Positions 25,935 through 32,398 of a DNA stretch of 64,000 bases are shown here, piece after piece. Source of the stretch: Methanobacterium_B sp963703015 (GTDB taxonomy: Archaea; Methanobacteriota; Methanobacteria; Methanobacteriales; Methanobacteriaceae); assembly GCA_963703015.1 (NCBI GenBank), contig OY969779.1:496001-560000 (forward strand). The letters are read 5' to 3'. Every line of letters begins with the position of its first letter. Position 1 is the first letter of the stretch. Position numbers and translations under genes: made by a program. A model generated the notes under the pieces. The model ran no database searches and had not been told where the DNA came from. It was given only the letters and a program-made list of their open reading frames with translations.

Positions 25935-26228
25935 TTAACCTCCCTTATTTTCCATCAATTTAAGCCAGTTCATGGCCATGTAGAAATAACAAGCGTTAAT
26001 ATGTTTACAGGTGAATGTGCCCGGACAATTCGGAGATCTATGCAGCCAATCGTCACAATCACACAGCCAGGCCCCTTTTTCGTAATACACATCATATAAT
26101 GCACAGTGTTGGCCTGTAACTTGAAAATGAAAAAAATCATTCTTAAAATCAGCTTCAACAAGTTTTACCTGTAAATTTTCATACAAGGACCAACCATTCT
26201 CAAATCTATTCTCCTTGGCCTTGGCCAT
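25935..26228 (-). CDS. SWIM zinc-finger-like protein
   Basis: A 97-residue protein whose C-terminal half has CDCDDW, then CPGTFTCKHI, matching the CxC...CxH zinc pattern of SWIM domains. The N-terminal half is a small beta unit preceding it. ATG 26228 is chosen since GAGGTTTGAATTTT lies before it. SWIM domains bind DNA or proteins. Confidence 0.65.
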   Translation of the reverse strand: MAKAKENRFENGWSLYENLQVKLVEADFKNDFFHFQVTGQHCALYDVYYEKGAWLCDCDDWLHRSPNCPGTFTCKHINACYFYMAMNWLKLMENKGG

Positions 26229-26233
26229 AAAAT

Positions 26234-26741
26234 TCAAACCTCAACTTTCTCTAAAAACTCAGTAGCAAAAGCACCATAAGATTTTACTTCTGATTCTATG
26301 GCCACCATCTCATTACCAGGCCACCACATAGGATAACCTGTAACTTCAAACTCAACATCACCATGAACCTGATACTCTAAACATTCCTTTGATAATGTGA
26401 CAATATCGCCGGGTTTAAAATCAGAGTAGGCCAGTTCAAAATCAATAACATACACTTCCGAGTCAGGATTCCACTTACCATTAATTCTCTTCCAAACTTC
26501 GATGAACTCCTCTACAGTGTAACCTCCCTCTTTCAACGCATCATCAGAATTTATCTGACATAATCTTTCCTTGCGGATCCCAGTAATCTTAATCTTAGCA
26601 AAAAAATATGTGCTTAACATCTGAGTCTTGGCCATGTGAACAATATCCCACCTTGGCCATTGGTTTTTTCCAAACTCTTCTTGTCTGAGTTTTTTCGCCA
26701 TTTAAAATCGGTTTTACTAAATCTTCTTTAAACAAAATCAA
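26234..26741 (-). pseudogene. ASCH-domain gene split by a frameshift
   Basis: TTG 26741, behind GGAGGT, opens a frame coding for ILFKEDLVKPILNGEKTQTR and RVWKKP, the standard start of phage ASCH-domain proteins (RNA-binding PUA-like fold). After about 32 codons this frame leaves the expected track, and the continuation (DIVHMAKTQMLSTYFFAKI and on to residue 155 of the second frame) lies in another frame ending at 26234. The switch point is near 26640-26655 around GGTGGGATATTG. Either a real frameshift mutation, a sequencing error or recoding explains it. Confidence 0.7.
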
Positions 26742-26781
26742 AACTAAAACCTCCAATAACTGTTTAAAACAAAATAAGAAT

Positions 26782-26892
26782 TGGTGGACCGCGGACATCG
26801 AACCGCTAGAAAAACTTGTTTTTATAGATTACAAAATTTTAAACAACTTGACTAGACATCAACGTTATTTTAATATTCACCTGTCGTCCACC
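26782..26892 (-). ncRNA. tRNA-like element A (111 nt)
   Basis: The ends form a perfect 7-bp acceptor-like stem, GGTGGAC with GTCCACC, followed by A. Next come a GACA/TGTC stem where a D arm would be, a long AT-rich arm closed by CTAG/CTAG, and a T-arm-like stem GCGG/CCGC around TTCGATGT. No normal anticodon arm, U8 or D-loop GG is present, so I do not call a functional tRNA. It may be a degenerate or intron-bearing tRNA or another RNA class. Confidence 0.5.
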
Positions 26893-26949
26893 ATTAAAAA
26901 AAATAATTGGGGGGTAGGAGGACAGTTTTATGTCAGTCCTCTGTGACGA

Positions 26950-27024
26950 TGGAAATAGAGAGATTTGAACTCCCGTCAAGTGGTCTGGAGCCACTTATGC
27001 TGGACCTGACTACACCATACTTCC
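26950..27024 (-). tRNA. tRNA-Trp (anticodon CCA), virus-encoded
   Basis: A full cloverleaf: acceptor GGAAGTA with TATTTCC plus discriminator A; a D arm with GG in its loop; anticodon stem AGTGG/CCACT around loop CTCCAGA, giving anticodon CCA; T arm GGGAG/CTCTC around TTCAAAT. It is 75 nt with no intron and no encoded CCA end. It lies within the early leftward operon of the provirus, so it would be made together with early mRNA and processed. Confidence 0.85.
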
Positions 27025-27029
27025 ACAAA

Positions 27030-27187
27030 TAGATCCGAAGATCTACCTGTCTAACAAAATTTACACTCCTAAACGAATGTCATGGCCGTCTAGGTTTAGA
27101 GGAGTATAAGAAATTAATATGAGATACATTGAAATCCGGTTTTTTGAAGGTGAAAAACCATAATATTTTTTGGAGGATCTTATACTC
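27030..27187 (-). ncRNA. Structured gene-free segment upstream of tRNA-Trp
   Basis: Several hairpins lie here with no supported gene. TAGATC-TTCG-GATCTA (27030-27045) makes a cUUCGg tetraloop hairpin on the minus strand. GGTTTTT/AAAAACC forms a second hairpin around 27138-27159. GAGTATAAGA (27102-27111) and TCTTATACTC (27178-27187) are perfect inverse complements spanning 86 bases. These may aid RNA processing or form a separate RNA. Confidence 0.5.
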
Positions 27188-27227
27188 TTTCTCCCAGGTA
27201 AAAAAAATAAAATAGCAAATTAAAAAT

Positions 27228-27782
27228 TTAACCTCTACGTTTCAACTCCGCTTCAATCCGTGGTAACATTGTAGTTGGTAATGTTTCCTTGTCTTGGATG
27301 TGATAGTTTTTAGCTAACTTCAAGATCTCTTCCATAGTAGGATCCACATGTTTATCCATCAGGTCATCCACTAACTGATCAATTATTTTAACCGCTTCAA
27401 CATCGGCTAAAGGATTTTTAGTAGGTTTAGATTCATCGGGGGTATTTTCTTTCTTCCCTATTTTGCGATTAAACACTTTCCATACCTTAAAGGGCTTTTT
27501 AGGTGGTTTCATTGGTTTTTCACCTTTATAAATCAATCCAACCTCTTCACCTATTTTTATTCTATCCATTTTCTGAATTAATCCAACTGTACCAAACACT
27601 TTAAACAGACCATTCTCATTTTTAAAAGTATATACAGTTGCGTAATTCACGCCAACATCTAACTCTTTCTCAATATAAATTCCCTGGTTATGATCTCCTT
27701 TATGTACAGGACACCAATAATCCTCTAAATCAGGATCAGGTATCTCTTCCCAACCTTCTTTTTTATTAAAAACTTCAGACAA
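27228..27782 (-). CDS. Early protein with possible OB-fold
   Basis: A 184-residue protein. Residues about 30-100 contain short strands with GTVGLIQKMDRIKIGEEVGL, a pattern like phage proteins with an OB-type nucleic-acid-binding fold; a Lys/Pro-rich linker and a helical C-terminus follow. TTG 27782 is supported by GGGGGTATTTAA. A replication accessory role is a guess; I recognise no named family. Confidence 0.5.
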   Translation of the reverse strand: MSEVFNKKEGWEEIPDPDLEDYWCPVHKGDHNQGIYIEKELDVGVNYATVYTFKNENGLFKVFGTVGLIQKMDRIKIGEEVGLIYKGEKPMKPPKKPFKVWKVFNRKIGKKENTPDESKPTKNPLADVEAVKIIDQLVDDLMDKHVDPTMEEILKLAKNYHIQDKETLPTTMLPRIEAELKRRG

Positions 27783-28016
27783 TTAAATACCCCCTATAAA
27801 TACCATAAAACCAAATACTAAAACACCCAGTATGGCCGTGCCTTTAATCACATCCATCTGTTCCTGAGAAAACTTAGAATGTTTGTGAGGATACAAAGAC
27901 ACCGGCCCTGGGACGTATTTACACTTATTATATTTCAAAGAACATTTTCGATTTGTACACCTGTAATGTTCATCAAACTCCTTCATAGTAGAACCACACG
28001 CATTACATATCATCAT
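27783..28016 (-). CDS. Zinc-ribbon protein with membrane anchor
   Basis: A 77-residue protein with CNAC (4-7) and CTNRKC (20-25), then a C-terminal hydrophobic helix (about 55-75). A soluble ribbon tethered to the membrane is unusual among its soluble neighbours. Its stop adjoins the next gene's start region. Confidence 0.6.
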   Translation of the reverse strand: MMICNACGSTMKEFDEHYRCTNRKCSLKYNKCKYVPGPVSLYPHKHSKFSQEQMDVIKGTAILGVLVFGFMVFIGGI

Positions 28017-28017
28017 A

Positions 28018-28239
28018 TCACTTCCTTAAAATTTTAACTTGGAAATAACCGCTTTGATGTGCAATATAAACGGTTGTAGGAATGCTCAGATAAGGTTCAG
28101 GTTGAAATTGAGGATAAGTAACAATATCTGTAGGAACCTCTTCCATAGGAACTCTCTTAACTACCATGCACTCCTTCTCATCAATGCAACTAGCAATTAA
28201 ATTCATGCTGTCCCCTACAAAATGATTAGGCACGACCAT
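28018..28239 (-). CDS. 73-residue early protein
   Basis: ATG 28239 follows GAGGTGATTT. The protein has conserved-looking beta patterns (VYIAHQSGYFQVKILRK at the end) and two isolated cysteines. No family recognised. Confidence 0.5.
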   Translation of the reverse strand: MVVPNHFVGDSMNLIASCIDEKECMVVKRVPMEEVPTDIVTYPQFQPEPYLSIPTTVYIAHQSGYFQVKILRK

Positions 28240-28252
28240 CAAATCACCTCTC

Positions 28253-28612
28253 TTAAATTTCTACCAAATCTAATTCATTTGGATTAATTACAATTTTTTT
28301 ATGAAAATGGGTAGGTTCCAAACTTAATACTCCCCCATTTTTTCCTCTATGTCTAATAACACCTTTAGAATCATTAAAAACAAATTTAGTAGACATTATT
28401 TTATTTGCTTCATCAAACCAGGAATCCATCTCTTTAATTTCCCAAGACCCATCAGGATATTTCTTAAAAATATGTTGTAATGTTCTCTGAGTCGCTTCCT
28501 CTAAAGTAGATTCATCATGTTCCTTAATTCTTAGAACTAACTCTTTAAATTTAAAATAAAGATTAGGATTGTTTTCTAAAACATTTTTTAAATTATCTAA
28601 AGATTCGCCCAT
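28253..28612 (-). CDS. 119-residue early protein
   Basis: A charged alpha/beta protein without cysteines; an N-terminal helix is followed by a Lys/Gly-rich middle (VIRHRGKNGGVLS). ATG 28612 overlaps the upstream stop (ATAATG). No family recognised. Confidence 0.55.
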   Translation of the reverse strand: MGESLDNLKNVLENNPNLYFKFKELVLRIKEHDESTLEEATQRTLQHIFKKYPDGSWEIKEMDSWFDEANKIMSTKFVFNDSKGVIRHRGKNGGVLSLEPTHFHKKIVINPNELDLVEI

Positions 28613-28935
28613 TATATCGCATCCTTCTGATAGTTTGAGTTTGCTTCGGCGTTGTAATATTCTAGCCTTTCATCTTCAAATCCTGTACATTCTTTAATCC
28701 ATATTGGATCAAAATTAAAAGGCCACAAACACCAATCTCCATCAATACCTTGTTGGTCACGTTCTATTCCAAAACCATCGAATAATTTTATAATGGTTCT
28801 TCCTTCACTAACAAAGTTTATTAAATCCCTTAACAGGCCAGAATCGTTCATAACTAATCTAACTTGTGGATGATTGCAGGTTGAATGCCTACTGTTCTCT
28901 AAATTTCCTTGATAAATACAGTTATCACAGTTCAT
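28612..28935 (-). CDS. 107-residue cysteine-rich early protein
   Basis: Residues 3-20 hold CDNC and C20; C68 and C82 may complete a metal site. The DWCLWPFNFDPIW segment resembles that of several mini-proteins of this region, such as the 58-residue one at 21644. GGGGGTATTTT precedes ATG 28935. Confidence 0.55.
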   Translation of the reverse strand: MNCDNCIYQGNLENSRHSTCNHPQVRLVMNDSGLLRDLINFVSEGRTIIKLFDGFGIERDQQGIDGDWCLWPFNFDPIWIKECTGFEDERLEYYNAEANSNYQKDAI

Positions 28936-28956
28936 AAAATACCCCCTAAAAAAGAA

Positions 28957-29451
28957 TTAAGATTTCATCTTTAATTTTCTAAAACTAGTTTGATATCCAC
29001 ATCTAGAACATTCCTTGTAGATCCAATATCGTTTATGAGGATCTCCAAGCAGTCTGACACCATGCTCTGCAGGATACATCTTAACAGTTCCCTCTGTGTG
29101 GCCACAAGTTACACATTCTGAATCCTTGAAAATTTTATTAATTCTAGGATCCCTGCAAATCTCAACATCTTCAGGATCCTTAGAATTGTCTACTGACATT
29201 TCCAGTGTAACTTGTTTTAAATCTTCAATTTGAGATTCAGTTTTACAAGCACAAAACCCACAAGGACTGTAACCAAACCCATCAGTTCCAACTTTATGCT
29301 CATCTAACATCCTATCAATACAGTGGCAGCCTGGCTCATGAAACTTCATCGTGTTACTATTTCCAATATACCGTTCCGTAGGTTCCTCTATAAATTCAGG
29401 TAAACCTACAGGTAACATTTCACAGACAATAGTTCGCATTGCTTTAATCAT
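28957..29451 (-). CDS. Zinc protein with Ada-like metal-binding motif
   Basis: A 164-residue protein. Residues about 28-68 read YIGNSNTMKFHEPGCHCI, then GFGYSPCGFC, which follows the Ada-type zinc-binding/nuclease-tail pattern (GN-x-x-S/T-x-K-FH-x-P-x-C ... Y-x-PC-x-x-C). A second ribbon, CVTC and CSRC, lies at about 118-154. Two metal domains suggest DNA binding. ATG 29451 overlaps the stop of the 44-residue gene. Confidence 0.6.
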   Translation of the reverse strand: MIKAMRTIVCEMLPVGLPEFIEEPTERYIGNSNTMKFHEPGCHCIDRMLDEHKVGTDGFGYSPCGFCACKTESQIEDLKQVTLEMSVDNSKDPEDVEICRDPRINKIFKDSECVTCGHTEGTVKMYPAEHGVRLLGDPHKRYWIYKECSRCGYQTSFRKLKMKS

Positions 29452-29585
29452 TATCTCAAAAGCCCCCTACGTATCAAACTATCAACTATTCTCTGTTCCT
29501 CAAGCTCAGCCTCTAACTGTTCATCTACATGAAACGTTTTAGGCTGTTCCCCATACCGTACAAGTATCTCATTTCCTTCAATCAT
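29451..29585 (-). CDS. 44-residue first gene of early operon
   Basis: ATG 29585 lies behind GGAGGTTAAATT. The 44-residue acidic-helical product ends IRRGLLR and its stop overlaps the next start. It is the first coding frame after the candidate leftward early promoter, so it is probably translated first. No family recognised. Confidence 0.6.
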   Translation of the reverse strand: MIEGNEILVRYGEQPKTFHVDEQLEAELEEQRIVDSLIRRGLLR

Positions 29586-29621
29586 AATTTAACCTCCACC
29601 AATAACTTTTTCTAATTGGAA

Positions 29622-29734
29622 GAGCAGTCAGGGGACTGAACCCTGATAATTCATGTGATAAATCTAAACTGGCAAAAGTTTGATGTTGTAAAAAATTATT
29701 TAAAAAATAGAATTAGTCCAACCAGGACCTGCTC
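29622..29734 (-). ncRNA. tRNA-like element B (113 nt)
   Basis: The ends pair as GAGCAG/CTGCTC. A D-arm-like stem GTCC/GGAC with loop TGGTT follows, then TAATTC/GAATTA closing a long AT-rich arm, then a perfect T arm CAGGG/CCCTG around TTCAGTC. Architecture and length match element A (26782-26892), though the sequences differ. No ordinary anticodon loop is visible. It lies just upstream of the first early gene. Confidence 0.5.
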
Positions 29735-29792
29735 ATAAAATAAAAATAAATTAAAATTTTGTTTTCACTAGTTCACTTCTCGTAGAAGGCTT

Positions 29793-29935
29793 TTTTTTAT
29801 GTGTCATCCCCGCGCTGTCTCCATGTGGATCCTTCAGTGATAGGTTTTCGCCTTGAACACCCCACCTTAAGACACCTAACCTCCCGCCCAGGTCAATCCC
29901 AAGCCCAAGTGCCTACAAGTTCACTCTTGCTGTTA
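29793..29935 (-). ncRNA. GC-rich candidate RNA in the control region
   Basis: This stretch is visibly GC-richer than anything around it and has no reading frame I can support. A TATA-like TTTATATACT (minus strand, 29954-29963) lies the right distance upstream of about 29932. GGTGTC near its middle can pair with GACACA near its end. Rich base composition plus promoter placement suggests a structured RNA or a long leader of the early operon. Confidence 0.45.
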
Positions 29936-29953
29936 ATTACTATTGACTCCGTA

Positions 29954-29989
29954 GTATATAAAGGTAACTCTTTTACTCTTAAGAGTTAC
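29954..29989 (-). promoter_or_regulatory. Leftward early promoter with operator
   Basis: The minus strand has TTTATATACT as TATA box (29954-29963). Directly upstream lies a perfect 9-bp inverted repeat, GTAACTCTT (29964-29972) and AAGAGTTAC (29981-29989). The 12-mer GTAACTCTTTTA recurs at 30740-30751 before the RHH regulator gene, so the same repressor probably binds both. This would control the early operon running to about 21.6 kb. Confidence 0.6.
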
Positions 29990-30013
29990 TTTAAGAAAAT
30001 GAAAAGAATATCG

Positions 30014-30190
30014 AATAAATAATAATAATAAAAAATTAATAATAATATAATACAATAATAATAATAAATTAAATAAATAATAAATAAATAATAAAAAGAG
30101 TAAGTTAGAAATCATACGTGTAGTACCCCCGTATGTAACCGTGTGCCCACCCGTATGTTTTGAAATAAAAAAATCATACGTACACCATAC
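30014..30190. other. Origin-like region: AT-only tract plus CATACG iterons
   Basis: Positions 30014-30096 are almost pure A/T built from AAT and TAAA units. Next to it, CATACG occurs at 30113-30118 and 30175-30180 and its complement CGTATG at 30130-30135 and 30152-30157, with a further CATAC at 30186. Iterons beside an AT-rich melting tract are the usual layout of phage and plasmid origins. No gene is supported in 29990-30238. Confidence 0.5.
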
Positions 30191-30238
30191 ACGGTGGAAG
30201 TATGTTTGACCTGGGTACACCTTCGGGAAAAAATCATG

Positions 30239-30670
30239 TTAAAAATCCCTCAAAGGATCTACTTCTCCAGAATCAATAGGAGCCTTAACCTGTTCCTTAT
30301 AAACTGTGGCCATTTCTGAATTATTTAAACCCAATTTAACCCTTCGATTTTCTAGAACTTGTTGACTTAATTCTCCATTTCGATAATAAGCCTTTTGCAA
30401 ATCTTTAATTGTTTCATCCCAAACTTCAGGTGTAGATTGTAAATTATCTTTCAACTCATCCATTTGATTTTCAAGTTTAGCAACTTTATTTAACAAATCA
30501 TCCCGTTTTTTCTCAAGAACATTATAAGTAGCAGCATTACCCATCAATAATTCAAATCCTTTTACTAAAGCTTTTGATGGTTTAATCCCTTTTTTACGGC
30601 CTGCTAAAACAATTTCTCGATTATTTTTATTAAGATAAATCGTGATTTTTTCAGGTTTCTCTTCACTCAT
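30239..30670 (-). CDS. Ribbon-helix-helix-like coiled-coil protein
   Basis: A 143-residue protein. Residues 8-40 (ITIYLNKNNREIVLAGRKKG and KPSKALVKGFELLM) look like an RHH DNA-binding unit; residues 50-85 form a coiled coil; the C-terminal part is helical. GGGAGGATTATTAAG precedes ATG 30670. It lies beside the iteron region and divergent to the other RHH gene, so an iteron-binding or regulatory role is plausible. Confidence 0.6.
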   Translation of the reverse strand: MSEEKPEKITIYLNKNNREIVLAGRKKGIKPSKALVKGFELLMGNAATYNVLEKKRDDLLNKVAKLENQMDELKDNLQSTPEVWDETIKDLQKAYYRNGELSQQVLENRRVKLGLNNSEMATVYKEQVKAPIDSGEVDPLRDF

Positions 30671-30739
30671 CTTAATAATCCTCCCTTAAGATTACACAAA
30701 AATTCCTGTAATGATAATTTAACTCTTGAGTATTTAAAA

Positions 30740-30775
30740 GTAACTCTTTTAAGGTATAGAGTAAAAGAGTAAAAG
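30740..30775. promoter_or_regulatory. Divergent operator region between the two RHH genes
   Basis: GTAACTCTTTTA (30740-30751) repeats the early operator word, and TAAAAGAGTA from 30762 is its inverse in relaxed form. A TATA-like AAAGTTATATATTAAG follows at about 30772 for the rightward gene, and TTTTAAATA on the minus strand (about 30733-30741) fits the leftward gene. This is the likely decision point of the provirus. Confidence 0.6.
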
Positions 30776-30871
30776 TTATATATTAAGACTAAAATATATA
30801 AGAGCAATAAAACAAAGAAGGAGTTGATTAAAATTACAACTGAGTCAGTTGCAATAATTGAGGAAAATATC

Positions 30872-31099
30872 ATGGCAAAAGAAGGAAGTAAAAAGGTTAC
30901 AATTGATGTGCCAATCGAAAAATATGAACTCCTAGAAGAAATTAAAAATGCAGGTGGAATAAACTCTATCAGAGCAGGTGTCACAGAAGGCGTTGACCTG
31001 GTAATCTTAGACCATAAGGATCTACTTGAAGAAAATATTGTTACTAGAGTAGACAATCTCAGAGATACACTATCTAAAATCAAAAAACAACACGAATAA
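30872..31099 (+). CDS. RHH-type repressor
   Basis: A 75-residue protein of the Arc/MetJ-like kind: a short strand (KKVTIDVPIEKYELLEEI), a turn NAGGINSI and a second helix, then a charged tail. ATG 30872 is chosen because GAGG lies 8 bases upstream. However, a stronger site AAGGAGTTGAT at about 30817 is followed by ATT 30833 in frame, so an AUU-started 88-residue form is an alternative. It is the only rightward gene of the control region and is probably the lysogenic repressor. Confidence 0.6.
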   Translation: MAKEGSKKVTIDVPIEKYELLEEIKNAGGINSIRAGVTEGVDLVILDHKDLLEENIVTRVDNLRDTLSKIKKQHE

Positions 31100-31185
31100 T
31101 ACTCCTCACTATTTTTACAGCATCCTATCTCTTTCTCATAGTTACTTCTAAAATTAGTACCTGCAACAGAGGATCCCATTTGAGA

Positions 31186-31383
31186 TCAGCCCTTGGAGTT
31201 GAGCAGGTGTACTTTCTCCAAGATTATATCGTTTTGATCCAATAAATTTAAACGTTCTTGATCGGATTTATCAAGCTTTTTTATCCGTTTTGTATTATTA
31301 TAAAACTCGTTTTCAAGTTCTTCAAAACTTGGGCTTATGTTTTTTAGATCAATAGTTTTATTAATTTGTGTTTCTATACTCAT
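31186..31383 (-). CDS. 65-residue coiled-coil protein
   Basis: A charged helical protein (IDLKNISPSFEELENEFYNN and following heptads) with no cysteines. GGAGCTGGCATAG precedes ATG 31383. It is convergent with the repressor gene. No family recognised. Confidence 0.55.
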   Translation of the reverse strand: MSIETQINKTIDLKNISPSFEELENEFYNNTKRIKKLDKSDQERLNLLDQNDIILEKVHLLNSKG

Positions 31384-31385
31384 CT

Positions 31386-31520
31386 ATGCCAGCTCCACGT
31401 TGGCATGGCTAGTAAGAGGGTTTCGACCAAAAACTTTTCTCTTACTATGCCATTTATTACAAATTAGAATGCACGATATTAACGATGTGCCTCATAAAAG
31501 TGTGCTACCACGTTTATGAG
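31386..31520. ncRNA. Cluster of consecutive strong hairpins
   Basis: Four hairpins follow each other without a gene. ATGCCA/TGGCAT: 31386-31391 with 31401-31406. ATGGCTAGTAAGAG at 31405-31418 pairs with 31439-31453 over 14 bp with one bulge. GCAC/GTGC: 31471-31474 with 31487-31490. CTCATAAA at 31491-31498 pairs with 31513-31520 and continues as GTG/CAC inside. A T-run follows at about 31554-31561. The rest of 31521-31718 holds nothing I can support. A structured RNA, recombination site or terminator array is possible. Confidence 0.55.
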
Positions 31521-31718
31521 TAGGTTACCTGTTAGTCACATAAGTACATTACTATTTTTTTGCATTGCCAATTTTTTTACAATTCTACTATTATCCTAAC
31601 CAGTATATAAAATGAATGGACGTTGTAGACGACGTATTACGTTGTATTACATCTTATGTAACTTTTGATAGAGAGCACATGAGAAGTAATATCTTTAAAA
31701 TAAAAAAAAATTAATTTT

Positions 31719-31955
31719 TTATAATTTATTCCATATTTTACAAAAATCAGGCCGAGATATCTTGGCACTTTTTAATATGTTCTGCAAAGTCCCCTTAGGT
31801 ATGTTCTTAGAAGTAGAGACTGGAATAGGTCTAAATCCTTTTTTTTCAAATTGAACATGGCTTCCCCTATTATCTTTATTTTTGGGAGTAAAACCTTGAT
31901 TAAGTAATAATCTCATTACTTTAGAATAAGGAGCCTTGGATGGTAATTTGCACAT
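31719..31955 (-). CDS. hicA: HicA family toxin (mRNA interferase)
   Basis: A 78-residue protein with the HicA dsRBD-like fold: VMRLLLNQGF, then GSHVQFEKKG with the catalytic His33, then a PVSTSKNIPKGTLQNILKSA segment. HicA cleaves mRNA when free of HicB. It starts directly after the HicB stop, so antitoxin is made first. Its place next to the integrase suggests it stabilises the provirus. Confidence 0.85.
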   Translation of the reverse strand: MCKLPSKAPYSKVMRLLLNQGFTPKNKDNRGSHVQFEKKGFRPIPVSTSKNIPKGTLQNILKSAKISRPDFCKIWNKL

Positions 31956-32321
31956 TTAATGTAAGCAAATATATATTTTTTTAACTACGAATTCAGGTAG
32001 CTCTTCATCTGGATCATTATATTCATAGAATAGATCTTCAGATTTTTTGAGTATGGCCTCGTCACTACAATCTAAAGTTTCAGGCATTTCTTTCTGAACC
32101 TTTTCATCGCTTAAATATAATTTAAGTGCCTCTTCAACTCGTGTTAAAGCCATTTTTTCTGTGCTTCCATGACTTGATACATAAAATAAAGGACATTCTG
32201 CTATATATTCATCGTCCTCTTTATATACAACAACCTTTAGCTCACAATGTTTAACTTGTGATTTAAAATTAGAATGGTGTTGTATTATCCCTCCATCTTC
32301 AAACTTTTTGACATGATCCAT
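31956..32321 (-). CDS. hicB: HicB family antitoxin
   Basis: A 121-residue protein whose residues 27-70 have the HicB partial RNase H-like core: VVVYKEDDEYIAECPLF, then SSHGSTEKMALTRVEEALKL. The C-terminal part is short and acidic, and I see no clear HTH or RHH DNA-binding domain. It neutralises the HicA encoded immediately downstream. Confidence 0.8.
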   Translation of the reverse strand: MDHVKKFEDGGIIQHHSNFKSQVKHCELKVVVYKEDDEYIAECPLFYVSSHGSTEKMALTRVEEALKLYLSDEKVQKEMPETLDCSDEAILKKSEDLFYEYNDPDEELPEFVVKKIYICLH

Positions 32322-32398
32322 TGTATCACAACTCCCCCACTAATATAATATGCTATAATTTCTAATAATTATACTTATCTAATTATCTAAAAAAATAT

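Noticed and set aside
26782..26892. Functional tRNA call for element A
   Set aside because: No acceptable anticodon arm, U8 or D-loop GG; the T stem has an extra loop base. Listed as tRNA-like only.
29801..30022. 73-codon plus-strand frame in the control region
   Set aside because: Overlaps the GC-rich candidate RNA and operators; the product is Pro/Ser-rich without pattern and there is no ribosome binding site.
30014..30200. CRISPR array
   Set aside because: The CATACG units are short, alternate in orientation and have no uniform spacers. No cas gene was seen anywhere in the window.
29933..30220. 95-codon minus-strand frame across the AT-only tract
   Set aside because: The product is Leu/Tyr/Phe low-complexity caused by A/T repeats.
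30667..31179. 170-codon minus-strand frame opposite the RHH repressor gene
   Set aside because: Low-complexity hydrophobic product, no ribosome binding site, and a clear RHH gene on the other strand.
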